DNA from: Chitinophagaceae bacterium
GTDB lineage: Bacteria; Bacteroidota; Bacteroidia; Chitinophagales; Chitinophagaceae
Assembly: GCA_004297075.1 (NCBI GenBank)
Contig: SCVK01000133.1
Span: forward strand, 1 to 60,074
Reading direction: 5' to 3'
DNA length: 60,074 nucleotides
The notes beneath the pieces were generated by a model, which saw only the letters and a program-made list of their open reading frames with translations, made no database searches and was not told where the DNA came from. Shown one piece after another: positions 17,164 to 26,128 of this stretch; within the stretch, counting starts at the first letter, position 1; each line of letters begins with the position of its first letter. A program made the position numbers and the translations under genes.

Positions 17164-17775
17164 ATGGTTCAATTACTGGTCAATACCTGCCTGCTTGCCC
17201 TACTACAGGCGGTCATACCAAATCACTGGCTTCCGCTTTCAGCTTTAGGCAATTCGGAAAACTGGACCAAACAGCGCCTGGAACTGATGGCATGCATATG
17301 CGCCTGTGCGCACGTCATGGGTACTTTGCTGTTGGGTATTTCATTTGGAGTAGCGGGAACCAAACTCTCCCATACTTATGAGACATACCTGCACCTCGCG
17401 GCACCGATTGTACTGATCCTATTCGGCGTGGCTTATTTTCTGGTTGCAGTCAGAATGTGGCGATCAGATGAAAGTTATGAACAGGAAAGGCGCATAGGTA
17501 AGATATGGATGGTGGGCATTTTTCTGATGATGCTGCTCTCTCCCTGCCTGGAAGTGCATGATCTGTTTATCGCGGCCGCTGATTATGGTTTGAATAATAT
17601 TTTACTGCTTGCCATGTTTTATGCTATGGTTAATATTTCGGGCGTAGTGCTGTTAACTTTACTGGCCAGCAAATTAGCGGGCGGGTTGTACGCAAAGTAT
17701 AGTGATACCGGCAGGAAAAAAATAACCGCCCTGCTGCTTGTACTGGTGGGTGTGGCGAGTTTTTTCATTCATTGA
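17164..17775 (+). CDS. HupE/NicO-like multi-spanning membrane protein
   Basis: 203 residues, about six hydrophobic segments. It starts with a helix carrying AVIPNHWLPLSALG and a second with the pattern CAHVMGTLLLG; a conserved His in each of the first two helices is typical of nickel/cobalt transporter-like and HupE-like families. A paralogue with the same IPNHWLP box is encoded at 20102-20716. Probably a divalent-metal permease or exporter, in the inner membrane. Which metal is not clear. Confidence 0.78.
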   Translation: MVQLLVNTCLLALLQAVIPNHWLPLSALGNSENWTKQRLELMACICACAHVMGTLLLGISFGVAGTKLSHTYETYLHLAAPIVLILFGVAYFLVAVRMWRSDESYEQERRIGKIWMVGIFLMMLLSPCLEVHDLFIAAADYGLNNILLLAMFYAMVNISGVVLLTLLASKLAGGLYAKYSDTGRKKITALLLVLVGVASFFIH

Positions 17776-17845
17776 TACAAGGCAGATTTAACATATCCAA
17801 CCAGCCCTGCTTTCGTATCTTTAACACCGACTAAAATCAATTATA

Positions 17846-17920
17846 ATGAACAGAACATATTGTTACAAATGCGTAATCGTACTGGCTTCACTTATGGGTA
17901 TGGCCAGCCTGATGTCTTAA
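17846..17920 (+). CDS. Possible 24-residue membrane peptide
   Basis: ATG at 17846 opens a 24-codon frame with two Cys near the N-terminus (YCYKC) and a hydrophobic tail (VIVLASLMGMASLM). It is preceded by TATCTTTA at about 17816, a -7-like box, and followed by a strong terminator, so a short transcript is likely. It could be a small peptide or simply a small RNA; coding is not proven. Confidence 0.35.
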   Translation: MNRTYCYKCVIVLASLMGMASLMS

Positions 17921-17940
17921 ATTCATTTTTATGTAATGGG

Positions 17941-17976
17941 CAAAAAAATGCGGGTTTTATACCCGCATTTTTTTTG
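17941..17976. terminator. Bidirectional terminator
   Basis: A 14-bp stem (A7TGCGGGT / ACCCGCAT7) with a 5-base loop. It has an A-run before and a T-run after, so it can stop the plus-strand small transcript and the minus-strand Zn/Cd ATPase operon, which ends at 17995. Confidence 0.9.
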
Positions 17977-17994
17977 CTTTTAACCCATTGTTTA

Positions 17995-20091
17995 TCACGG
18001 CTGCGTGTCGTCAAATTTAATCCGCTGTATTCTTACTGCATTTAAGATCGCCAGTAAAGCAACACCTACGTCTGCAATTACGGCTTCCCATAAAGTAGCA
18101 ATACCACCGGCACCCAGGATCAGCACGATCACTTTTACAGCCATGGCCAGAATGATATTCTGCCATACTATCTTGCGGGTAATCTTTCCAATTTTTATCG
18201 CTACCACTATACGCATCGGCTGATCGTTCTGGATCACCACGTCTGCTGTTTCGATTGTTGCATCACTGCCCAGGCCTCCCATCGCAATACCCGCATCTGC
18301 GAGCGCCACCACAGGTGCATCGTTAACTCCATCACCTGCAAATGCAATATGCCTGCCTTCGTTTTTCAGTGCCTGCACCTTTTCTACTTTCCCTTCCGGT
18401 AAAAGATCTCCATATGCTTCATCAATACCTATCTGTTTAGCAACATTGTCTACCACAGCCTGCTTGTCTCCGGATAGCATCACTGTTTTGATGTTGAGTT
18501 CATGCATGGCTTTGACCGCGGCTGCTGCATCCTCTTTGATCTCGTCAGCAATGGTTATATAACCGGCATATTTACCGTTCACACTCACCGTAACAATGGT
18601 ATCTGCTATAGATTCAATTTCTGCGGGATAACTGATATTAAACTTTTTAAGCAGTTTAACATTACCCGCAAGCACTTCTTTACCATCCACTTTGCCTTTC
18701 AGACCGTGGCCCGCTATCTCTTCGATATCCGTGGCTTTTGCAAGGTCTCCCTTTTCCTTTGCATAGTCAGAAACCGCTTTGGCAACAGGGTGGGTAGAAT
18801 TTGCTTCAACAGCAGCAGTCAACTTTACCAGTTCGTCTTCCGACATATCCTGCGGTTGTATTTTCTGTACTTTGAAGACACCCTTGGTCAGTGTGCCTGT
18901 CTTATCCATGACGATTGTATTGATCTTTGTCATGACATCCAGGAAATTTCCGCCTTTGAACAGTATCCCGTGCCTGGATGCAAGACCGATACCGCCAAAG
19001 TAACCCAAGGGAATGGATACTACCAGCGCGCAAGGGCAACTGATGACCAGGAACACCAACGAACGGTAAAACCAGGTCTGAAAAATATAGTTGTCTACAA
19101 AAAAGTAGGGAACCAGGCATACGCCAAGTGCGAGCAGGAATACGATGGGTGTATATACTTTGGCAAATTTTGAAATAAAGAGTTGCGTCTGTGATTTACG
19201 CGCGGTTGCATCCTGCACCATTTCAAGAATGCGGCTGAGTTTACTGTCTTTGAAAAGCGCGGTCACTTTGATTTCAGCAACACCGTTGAGGTTGATCATA
19301 CCAGCCAGCACTGCCTCGCCTTTGCGTTTGGTATCAGGCTTGCTTTCTCCAGTGAGCGCTGCAGTGTTGAACGAAGCGCTTTCAGAAATCAGTTCACCAT
19401 CAAGTGCTACTTTTTCTCCCGGTTTCGCCTGTATGGATTCCCCGACCAGTACTTCTGCGGGCGATACTTCCAGTGGGCTACCGTTACGCAACACCGATAC
19501 TTTATCGGGGCGCACATCCAGCAATGCCTTGATGCTTTTTTTGGCGTTAGCGACCGCTGCATCCTGGAACCATTCCCCTATACAATAGAACACCATGACT
19601 GCAACACCTTCACTGTATGAACCGATAATAAATGCACCGATCGTTGCAACCGACATGAGAAAAAATTCGTTGAAAAAATCAGCCCGCTTCGCTTTGCGCC
19701 ATGCCATATCCAGCACGCGCCATCCTGCCAGCAGGTAAGCTGCGAGGTTTATGATAAGATCGGGCAATGGGGGTGGAACATATCTAAACCCGAATTTGAG
19801 CACCATCAATACGGCTAATATCGCAAGCGCCAGCAGAAGATCCCAGTGCGATTTCCAGCCCGTCGTTTCTGCTCCTCCATGATCATGCCCATCATCGTCA
19901 CTATGTTCCTCTTCATCCCCGTGATCGTGACCGTCGTCTTCAGTGTGTTTTTTTTCACCGTGATCATGCCCGTCATCTTCGCTATGTTTCTCCGGTTTGC
20001 CGGATGGTACAGCAGTTCTTTCTGTCGCCTCCGGTTCAGATGATTTTTCAGCTTGCTGATCATCCTGCGTGTTGTAACGATCTTTTGCCAT
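17995..20091 (-). CDS. Zn/Cd/Pb-exporting P1B-2-type ATPase
   Basis: 698 residues. The N-terminal 75 residues are a cytoplasmic tail with three HDHG repeats (DDGHDHG, DDGHDHGD, DDDGHDHGG), a His/Asp-rich zinc-binding region in place of the usual CxxC HMA domain. The ATPase core follows: TM helices from about residue 80, the CPC motif in ISCPCALVVS (near 352), DKTGTLTKG (near 396), and GDGVNDAPV (near 590). The last TM has ADVGVALLAILNAVR with the Asp of the Zn/Cd group, so P1B-2 and not copper type. It exports Zn(II)/Cd(II)/Pb(II) from the cytoplasm. It is the last gene of a long minus-strand metal run. Confidence 0.95.
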   Translation of the reverse strand: MAKDRYNTQDDQQAEKSSEPEATERTAVPSGKPEKHSEDDGHDHGEKKHTEDDGHDHGDEEEHSDDDGHDHGGAETTGWKSHWDLLLALAILAVLMVLKFGFRYVPPPLPDLIINLAAYLLAGWRVLDMAWRKAKRADFFNEFFLMSVATIGAFIIGSYSEGVAVMVFYCIGEWFQDAAVANAKKSIKALLDVRPDKVSVLRNGSPLEVSPAEVLVGESIQAKPGEKVALDGELISESASFNTAALTGESKPDTKRKGEAVLAGMINLNGVAEIKVTALFKDSKLSRILEMVQDATARKSQTQLFISKFAKVYTPIVFLLALGVCLVPYFFVDNYIFQTWFYRSLVFLVISCPCALVVSIPLGYFGGIGLASRHGILFKGGNFLDVMTKINTIVMDKTGTLTKGVFKVQKIQPQDMSEDELVKLTAAVEANSTHPVAKAVSDYAKEKGDLAKATDIEEIAGHGLKGKVDGKEVLAGNVKLLKKFNISYPAEIESIADTIVTVSVNGKYAGYITIADEIKEDAAAAVKAMHELNIKTVMLSGDKQAVVDNVAKQIGIDEAYGDLLPEGKVEKVQALKNEGRHIAFAGDGVNDAPVVALADAGIAMGGLGSDATIETADVVIQNDQPMRIVVAIKIGKITRKIVWQNIILAMAVKVIVLILGAGGIATLWEAVIADVGVALLAILNAVRIQRIKFDDTQP

Positions 20092-20101
20092 GGTATTAAA
20101 T

Positions 20102-20716
20102 TTAAAAAATAAAAAATGATAGTATACCTGTTATGATAAGTGTGATGCCTGTAATGATGCCTGCATTATGTTCCAATGCATGCCAGTTAAGTTTTAGCAA
20201 ACCCTTATATGCCCGTGACACCAGCCATGTCATGCCAGCGGCTGTAATAACTACATACATAGCAGCTATAATTACCACCAGCCATTGTGACTGGGTGCCA
20301 GCCATCAGAAAATAAGCTTCGATTTCCATACATGGCGAGAAAAACATAGCTAGTACCAACGCAATAATGATTCGATTTTTGCTATAAATTTTCTGCGGCA
20401 CATCCGAGAGTTGAAAATGTTTATGCCGGTGGTGACGGTAGATAAAGAAAGTTCCAAGTATGATGAAAATAATTGGGGCCACCAGGTGCGTAAAATGATT
20501 GATCTTTTGTGCCATTGAATTCCCCAGAAACCCTAATAGGAGGCCAATGACAACCGTGCTCAGCCCGTGCGCCAGTGCTGCCACCAGGGTCACTTTGGAA
20601 GTTTCAGCAGCCGACCATTTTTCCCTTCTTCCTATGGCAAGTACTGGTAGCCAGTGATTGGGAATAATGGCGTGTAAAACACTCAATAAAAAACTTCCGA
20701 TAAGAATACTGAACAT
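20102..20716 (-). CDS. HupE/NicO-like multi-spanning membrane protein (paralogue)
   Basis: About 204 residues from the ATG at 20716, chosen because it begins with a typical hydrophobic first helix and lies 26 bases after the NRAMP stop; a longer frame upstream would overlap that gene. About six TM helices. It shares the HAIIPNHWLPVLAIG box and ALAHGLSTVVIG-type second helix with 17164-17775. Between TM3 and TM4 it has a His-rich loop (RHHRHKHF). Probably a metal permease or exporter, located between the NRAMP transporter and the Zn/Cd ATPase. Confidence 0.78.
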   Translation of the reverse strand: MFSILIGSFLLSVLHAIIPNHWLPVLAIGRREKWSAAETSKVTLVAALAHGLSTVVIGLLLGFLGNSMAQKINHFTHLVAPIIFIILGTFFIYRHHRHKHFQLSDVPQKIYSKNRIIIALVLAMFFSPCMEIEAYFLMAGTQSQWLVVIIAAMYVVITAAGMTWLVSRAYKGLLKLNWHALEHNAGIITGITLIITGILSFFIF

Positions 20717-20742
20717 TTGTTTATTTATTTTCTCTCGTTTTT

Positions 20743-22059
20743 TTAAAACTGTAAATAGATCAGTGCAATAGCAGCAACTGACATTATTATCAGCGTAAGC
20801 CATCCGAGTACGTTGGATAGCTTACCATTTGTATTCTCTTTCATAATCTTCTTATTATTGGATATATGCAGGACAATCGCTATCAGTATAGGCGAAGTTA
20901 ATCCATACAGAATGGCTGTATACAGCAGTGCCTTGATTGGGCTGATACCAAAGTAGTTAATGGAGAGTCCGAGTAAAAGTGAAATGATGATAACAATATA
21001 AAAGGATTTGGCCCGGTAAAATTTTGCATCCAGGTTTCCCTTCCAGCCAAAAGTTTCAGATACAATGTAGGAGAGAGATCCACTTAAGACTGGTATAGCA
21101 AGAAAGCCGGTTCCGATTACCCCAATGGTAAATATCAGGTAGGAAGCTTTTCCTGCCACAGGCTCCAATGCCTTAGCCGCCTGTTCTACTGTATCTATTT
21201 GTGTAATTCCATTGGCAAACAGGGCGGTGCCGGTGGCAAGGATGATAAAAAACATAACCAGGTTAGACAGCAGCATTCCCAGGTTTACATCAAGCCGCAT
21301 TTTAGCAATCAACAGGCTGAGGAAGTTTTTTGTTTTTGCCTCTAAGACTTTGGTGTCCTCATCCCTTCGGGCAATTCTATTTCTGGCGAGTATGAGCTGC
21401 CTGGAAGATTTGACGTCTTCGGCTTCCATGGTAACCTGCCAGAAAAAAAGATAAGGCGATATGGTTGTACCTAAAATAGCAACAAGTATTTCAACAAACT
21501 CTTTATTGAAATGGATGGTAGGAACAAACGTATTTTTAAGGACTGCTCCCCAGTCCGGGTGCGTAAAAAACGGAACAGCAATGTATAGGAACAAGGAAAG
21601 GCATAGGTATTTCAGGACAGACACGATCTTTTGGTAAGGAAGGTAGACTATCATAACAATCAGAACCGCAGTAAACAAAACGCTGAATAAAAGAGGTGAT
21701 ACCGAAGGAAAGATCAGGTTTGCGACCGCACCCATGCCCGCGATATCTGCCCCAATATTTAGGATGATCGCTGGGACACTGAAGAGAAGCATCAGGTAAA
21801 GTATCGGTTTGGAATAATGTTTCTTAAGTGTTGTGGTCAATCCAACCGAAGTCATAATGCCGATGCGGGCGCACATTTCCTGGATCGCTGCCATCAGCGG
21901 GAAAGTGATCAGCGAAGCCCATAGGGTCGCAAGGCCGAATTTCGCGCCCGCCTGGGAATAGGTGGCGATACCCGACGGATCGTCATCACTGGCACCGGTG
22001 ATCAGCCCTGGCCCTAGGGCTTTAAAAAACTTACTAATTTTTGCTGAATATTTTTTCAT
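20743..22059 (-). CDS. NRAMP-superfamily divalent metal transporter (atypical motif)
   Basis: 438 residues with about 11 TM helices. The start (GPGLITGASDDDPSGIATY) is the NRAMP TM1 region, but the canonical DPGN is DPSG, and the TM6 canonical MPH is replaced in TTISPYLFFWQ by SPY. These positions bind the metal in classical Mn/Fe NRAMPs. The same kind of change is known in NRAMP-related magnesium transporters, so this may take up Mg(II) or Mn(II) rather than Fe(II). A central charged loop (near 225-245) lies between TM6 and TM7. It is within the metal run; the preceding small gene overlaps its start. Confidence 0.9.
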   Translation of the reverse strand: MKKYSAKISKFFKALGPGLITGASDDDPSGIATYSQAGAKFGLATLWASLITFPLMAAIQEMCARIGIMTSVGLTTTLKKHYSKPILYLMLLFSVPAIILNIGADIAGMGAVANLIFPSVSPLLFSVLFTAVLIVMIVYLPYQKIVSVLKYLCLSLFLYIAVPFFTHPDWGAVLKNTFVPTIHFNKEFVEILVAILGTTISPYLFFWQVTMEAEDVKSSRQLILARNRIARRDEDTKVLEAKTKNFLSLLIAKMRLDVNLGMLLSNLVMFFIILATGTALFANGITQIDTVEQAAKALEPVAGKASYLIFTIGVIGTGFLAIPVLSGSLSYIVSETFGWKGNLDAKFYRAKSFYIVIIISLLLGLSINYFGISPIKALLYTAILYGLTSPILIAIVLHISNNKKIMKENTNGKLSNVLGWLTLIIMSVAAIALIYLQF

Positions 22060-22258
22060 AGTCGGTTCGCCGCTTTTTTTTTGCGTTTTTGTTTTTTACA
22101 AATGCTATTCTCAAGTACACAAATACTGCTAAAGGTGTCAGCATGTTTACCGTTGTCGAAAATCCGGACCTGAAAAAGGCATGGTGAAAAAATGAATACG
22201 CATTGGTTGCAATACAAACAACAATAAGTGCTTCAAGACAATAAAAATATTTTTTCAC
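22034..22258 (-). CDS. Small two-helix membrane protein
   Basis: 74 residues with two hydrophobic segments (CLEALIVVCIATNAYSFF and MLTPLAVFVYLRIAFV) and a Lys/Arg-rich tail. Its end overlaps the first 26 bases of the NRAMP gene, so the two are translationally coupled. No family recognised. It may be an accessory of the transporter; inference from overlap only. Confidence 0.55.
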   Translation of the reverse strand: MKKYFYCLEALIVVCIATNAYSFFHHAFFRSGFSTTVNMLTPLAVFVYLRIAFVKNKNAKKKRRTDYEKIFSKN

Positions 22259-22291
22259 TTTCCCTGTTTTTAATTGTTTACTATTTACACA

Positions 22292-22981
22292 CTATTTGCC
22301 AAATCCCGCAATGGTATTAATGGTCAAAGCCACTATTATCGTATTAAACACAAACGAAATAAGACTGTGCATCAGCACAAAACGCCTGATTACCCTTGAT
22401 TCAACCTGCACATCAGAGACCTGGAAGGTCATACCGATCACAAAAGAAAAGTAAGCGAAGTCTACATAGTCGGGGGCTTCTTTGGAAGGGAAACTGATAC
22501 CGCCCACATTGCTTCCTGTTGCCAGTGAATTATGATCGTGATACAGATGCGCATACCGGATGGTAAAAATGGTGTGCAATAGTATCCATGATAAGAGCAC
22601 AGGCGACAATGTGATTGTCATGTAGAGTATTTTATCCATGTAAGGTTCTGACTGACTGCTTAAAAGCAACAACGTGGCAAATACGCTGAAACAAAGCGCA
22701 ACGAGCACAATGGTAAAAATTACTTTTAATCCTTCATCCTGAACAGCCACGACGTCACAGAGTTCTTTTTCTCCGGTTGAAAAGAAGAGAGCCCAACTCA
22801 GTGCGATCATAGTAAGGCAGAAGGCATCCCATGCGAGGATCATGCGGCATTGCATTTCAATGTTGGTAAGCCTTAAAAGAAAAAAAACAATTGCAGCCAT
22901 GCAAATAGCAAATAGCAGTTTGGTTATGCCGCTGGTTTGTTTCAATTTCCTGTATCTGATCTTTTTCATGATATGGCGCAT
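22292..22981 (-). CDS. DUF1345 family membrane protein
   Basis: 229 residues, about five TM helices. The C-terminal DYVDFAYFSFVIGMTFQVSD is diagnostic of DUF1345. The start at 22981 lies 3 bases after the CDF stop; an ATG at 22969 is an alternative. The function of the family is unknown; it is often seen beside transporters. It sits here in a metal run between the CDF exporter and the NRAMP gene. Confidence 0.9.
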   Translation of the reverse strand: MRHIMKKIRYRKLKQTSGITKLLFAICMAAIVFFLLRLTNIEMQCRMILAWDAFCLTMIALSWALFFSTGEKELCDVVAVQDEGLKVIFTIVLVALCFSVFATLLLLSSQSEPYMDKILYMTITLSPVLLSWILLHTIFTIRYAHLYHDHNSLATGSNVGGISFPSKEAPDYVDFAYFSFVIGMTFQVSDVQVESRVIRRFVLMHSLISFVFNTIIVALTINTIAGFGK

Positions 22982-22984
22982 GGA

Positions 22985-23887
22985 TTAAATATTATTAAGA
23001 ACGTCCTCTGTTTTGTCGATGTGTATTTCGATAGTGGTGTGGTTAATTTTAAATCTGGTAGCCAGCAATTCTTTAAGTGACCGTGAAATTTCGCTGGCCT
23101 CTTCAAGTGAGGTTTCGGGTTCCATAATTACATGCACACTTAAGGCATACATACCTGAAGTAAGTGTCCAGATATGGAGATCATGAATACTGATGACACC
23201 AGGCTTGGCAGTAAATAGGTTATTCACTGCATTGTAGTCTATATCTTTAGGTACGGCTTCGAGTAAGATATTCACCGACTCTTTTAAAAGATTATAGGTC
23301 CGGGGTAATATAAAAAGGCCAATGGCAGCGCTCATAATTGGGTCAATGTATAACCATCCTGTCGCCAAAATGATACATCCCGCAATAATCACTCCCACAG
23401 AACTCAACATGTCGCTTACCACCTCCAGGAATGCTCCTTTGATATTGATGCTTTCCCTGGAACCGGATCTCAATATCTTCATCGAAATCAGGTTGATGAT
23501 TAACCCGCAGAAAGCCACCACCAACATAGGGATACCAGCTACAGCGGGCGGGTTGCTGAACCTTTGCCAGGCTTCGTATAAAATGTAGCCGGAAATAAAC
23601 AACAAAACAACCGCGTTGAGCAGTGCCGAAAAAATTTCCGTGCGGTAGTAACCGTATGTCTTCCATGCATTGCGCGGCCGGGAAGACATCCAGATAGCAA
23701 ACAGCGCCAGGCCTTGTCCTCCAACATCCGTAAGCATATGTGCTGCATCAGATAATAAGGCAAGGCTGTTGGACATAAAACCCACCACCACCTCGATCAC
23801 GAAATAGACGAACGTAATAATGAAAACGGTTTTAAGTGACCGGTTGTGTTTACCTCCTGCTGAAAGTGCAACAATATCCTGTGCCAT
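22985..23887 (-). CDS. CDF-family cation efflux protein (CzcD/ZitB-like)
   Basis: 300 residues, six TM helices. The two metal-site motifs of TM2 and TM5 are present as LLSDAAHMLTDVGG (HxxxD) and AFLEVVSDMLSS (here one member of the HxxxD site is a Glu/Val pair, EVVSD). The cytoplasmic C-terminal domain has ISIHDLHIWTLTSGMYALSVHV. It exports Zn(II) or a similar cation in exchange for protons. Translated 3 bases upstream of DUF1345. Unusual point: in TM5 the usual His of HxxxD is Glu, which could change the metal preference. Confidence 0.93.
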   Translation of the reverse strand: MAQDIVALSAGGKHNRSLKTVFIITFVYFVIEVVVGFMSNSLALLSDAAHMLTDVGGQGLALFAIWMSSRPRNAWKTYGYYRTEIFSALLNAVVLLFISGYILYEAWQRFSNPPAVAGIPMLVVAFCGLIINLISMKILRSGSRESINIKGAFLEVVSDMLSSVGVIIAGCIILATGWLYIDPIMSAAIGLFILPRTYNLLKESVNILLEAVPKDIDYNAVNNLFTAKPGVISIHDLHIWTLTSGMYALSVHVIMEPETSLEEASEISRSLKELLATRFKINHTTIEIHIDKTEDVLNNI

Positions 23888-23913
23888 AACTGAAAAATTC
23901 TTGGATAATGATT

Positions 23914-24390
23914 TTAGTCTTCGTCTTCGTGATGCCCCGCACCCTTAACCATTCTTTTCTTCCACTGAATATACCATTTCTGGTGGTGCAGGGAAAGGAG
24001 AAAATACAGGGTCAGTGCGCCAGCCAATGCTATGATATACATATCCAGGCCGATAGCCACCCCCACGGCAGCAGTACACCAAACAGTTGCTGCAGTAGTA
24101 AGCCCGTGCGAAGTGCCTGCACTGTTGTTTCGATAGATAATTCCCGCGCCAAGGAAACCAACACCTGTCACAATGTTAGCAATCACCCTGGAGGCGGCAG
24201 CAGGGTCACCGGTGAGATGACATGCGATAGCTGTAAATAGTGTCGAACCAATACATACAGCAGCATATGTCCTGATGCCTGCATCCCTCCCATGTATTTC
24301 CCTGTCATACCCGATCAAGGCACCGAGTATAAAAGAGGCCAGTAATTTTACGATGATGATGAGTTCAAATCCGATGTCCATAACTTGCAT
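23914..24390 (-). CDS. MgtC/SapB family membrane protein
   Basis: 158 residues, about four to five TM helices. The MgtC signature is visible: ALIGYDREIHGRDAGIRTYA near residue 20-40, then ASRVIANIVTGVGFLGAGII. It lacks the C-terminal ACT-like domain of pathogen MgtC, so it is the short form. MgtC-type proteins are tied to magnesium limitation or membrane energetics. In this context it joins an NRAMP-like transporter with Mg-type motifs. Confidence 0.92.
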   Translation of the reverse strand: MQVMDIGFELIIIVKLLASFILGALIGYDREIHGRDAGIRTYAAVCIGSTLFTAIACHLTGDPAAASRVIANIVTGVGFLGAGIIYRNNSAGTSHGLTTAATVWCTAAVGVAIGLDMYIIALAGALTLYFLLSLHHQKWYIQWKKRMVKGAGHHEDED

Positions 24391-24531
24391 TTAAATTTTT
24401 CTTTTGCATTTGCTTTCTCCAACAATACGCCCTTTTCACTAAACAATATTTCGCCTTTTGCAGTATTGTAAAAAGCGGGAAGAATTGCTGGGATTTTTTA
24501 CATTTTAAGGTATTTCAGTCAAAACACTTTT

Positions 24532-24903
24532 CTACACCTCGATCCATTTCATCGCTTTTTTGCGATCCTGCAAACCAAAGCATCGAACGTCTGCGTTTGG
24601 TGCAATTCCTTTTATTACTGTTAGAAATACCTGCCATTTTTCAGTCGCAACTATCGCTATTTTCTCCATCGCTGCTGCGCGTGGGAAAGCCAGCTGGTAA
24701 TCACCATCGGTCGCCGGTTTGCTGCAATAACTTTCGTCTAAAATGGAATTATCATCTATTTCAAAATACCATCTGACCTTCTTGCCCCTGCTTTCAATGT
24801 TGTGAACAAGCGGAAGAATCTTCGCATACCCGGCAGCGCTCAACATGGTGTCTGTGCGGGTAGCGATGATATTGTTATGCGTAAATTCAAGCAGTTGAAG
24901 CAT
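24532..24903 (-). CDS. SpoIIAA-like (STAS/SEC14-fold) protein
   Basis: 123 residues. The pattern (WYFEIDDN, then AAAMEKIAIVATEKWQ, ending in KKAMKWIEV) fits the SpoIIAA-like family PF11964, small cytoplasmic proteins of unknown role. It lies 22 bases upstream of the end of the RND adaptor gene's neighbour, in the same run. A link to metal efflux is only by position. Confidence 0.8.
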   Translation of the reverse strand: MLQLLEFTHNNIIATRTDTMLSAAGYAKILPLVHNIESRGKKVRWYFEIDDNSILDESYCSKPATDGDYQLAFPRAAAMEKIAIVATEKWQVFLTVIKGIAPNADVRCFGLQDRKKAMKWIEV

Positions 24904-24925
24904 CTTGTAAGAGGTTTAAAACTGA

Positions 24926-26116
24926 TTATTCTTCTTCCTCTTCCGAGTTGTTCATTTTAGATAACAGGTCATAGGCACCTTTGATTACAATCTTGCTTTT
25001 GGGGTCAAATTTTTCAGGCAGGATCACGGCCGTAAAACCGTTCTCCGTTACGCCTATACCCACTTCGACCCTTCTGAACGAATGGTGCTTTTCTTTGTCC
25101 GCTGTTTTTGTGTTTTGCTCTCCTTGTTTGGATGGCTCTTCCACAAAAATGTAATGCTTTCCACCTGAAGGCACGACCGCAGCCTGCGGCAAAGCTGGTG
25201 TGCTGGACGTACCGATTTCAACGATGGCATTGACGAACATACCGGGCAGCATATTGCTGGTTAATCTTTCAATAGCGGCATGCACTTCCACGGTCCGGTC
25301 GGTATCGATGTCTTTACCAATCAGGAATACTTTGGCCGTACGTTCTACGCTGTCACCGGTGGCACGGAAGCGTACCTTTTGCCCGAGTTTTATATTCGGC
25401 AAGTCTTTTTCAAACACTTTAACCCTGATCATGATGTTATTGGTATTGGCCATATCAGCCATCAATTCGTTGGGTCCGATGAATTTGCCGACGTTGGAAT
25501 ATACGTGGGTAATGTAGCCGTTGGTCGGGGCATAGATACGGGTTACGGAAGTAAAATTACCGGCCTTAACGCTGGACGGGTTAATGTTCATGATTCGCAG
25601 CCTGGCCTTCAAGCCCTCAAGCCTCGCATTCATGGTGTTGTATTCACTCGTTGCTTTCTGTAACGATTTGCGCGCTGCGATGTTTTCTTTCACCAGTTCT
25701 TCCTGTCTTGTAAGATCCTGCTGTAAAAAACTGAGCTGGCTGCTGGTTTCCAAATAATCCTGCTGCACCTGAACAAACTCCGGATTTTCAATGGTGGCGA
25801 TCAGTTCGCCTTTCTTCATGTATTTTCCTTCGATGACAGTGGTGCTCCTGATCGACCCTCCATAAGGTGAAGTAATACTTACCAGATCCTGTGGGGGAAC
25901 ATCAATGGTGCCGGATGCCTTAATATAGTTGCTTAAGTTGGTAGTGATAACCCCACCGAAACGGACATCTACAGTCTGGAACTGTTCATTGGTAAATTCA
26001 ACCACATCCGGGTTGTGTTCCTCTGCCTTCTCTACCTGAACTTCTTCTTTTTTGGAAGAACAGGCTGTAAAGAAAAAAGAAAGGGTGAGTGCTATTGCAT
26101 AAAGTGTTTTGCGCAT
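24926..26116 (-). CDS. Efflux RND periplasmic adaptor (CusB/CzcB-type)
   Basis: 396 residues. A lipoprotein signal ends at FFTAC, so it is anchored in the inner membrane. The membrane-fusion layout is visible: a first beta-barrel/lipoyl half (TTVIEGKYMKKGELIATI), a coiled-coil hairpin (about 115-175), the returning lipoyl half (IYAPTNGYITHVYSNVGKFI) and a membrane-proximal domain. It bridges the RND pump and outer-membrane channel. It lies 12 bases after the CusA-TolC gene, so pump and adaptor are cotranscribed; the substrate is a monovalent copper/silver or divalent zinc/cobalt cation. Confidence 0.93.
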   Translation of the reverse strand: MRKTLYAIALTLSFFFTACSSKKEEVQVEKAEEHNPDVVEFTNEQFQTVDVRFGGVITTNLSNYIKASGTIDVPPQDLVSITSPYGGSIRSTTVIEGKYMKKGELIATIENPEFVQVQQDYLETSSQLSFLQQDLTRQEELVKENIAARKSLQKATSEYNTMNARLEGLKARLRIMNINPSSVKAGNFTSVTRIYAPTNGYITHVYSNVGKFIGPNELMADMANTNNIMIRVKVFEKDLPNIKLGQKVRFRATGDSVERTAKVFLIGKDIDTDRTVEVHAAIERLTSNMLPGMFVNAIVEIGTSSTPALPQAAVVPSGGKHYIFVEEPSKQGEQNTKTADKEKHHSFRRVEVGIGVTENGFTAVILPEKFDPKSKIVIKGAYDLLSKMNNSEEEEE

Positions 26117-26128
26117 GGTAGTAAAAAT

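Noticed and set aside
18502-19588. Long plus-strand frames opposite the Zn/Cd ATPase, including one of 223 codons
   Set aside because: They are antisense shadows of a clear P-type ATPase gene and have no domain signature.
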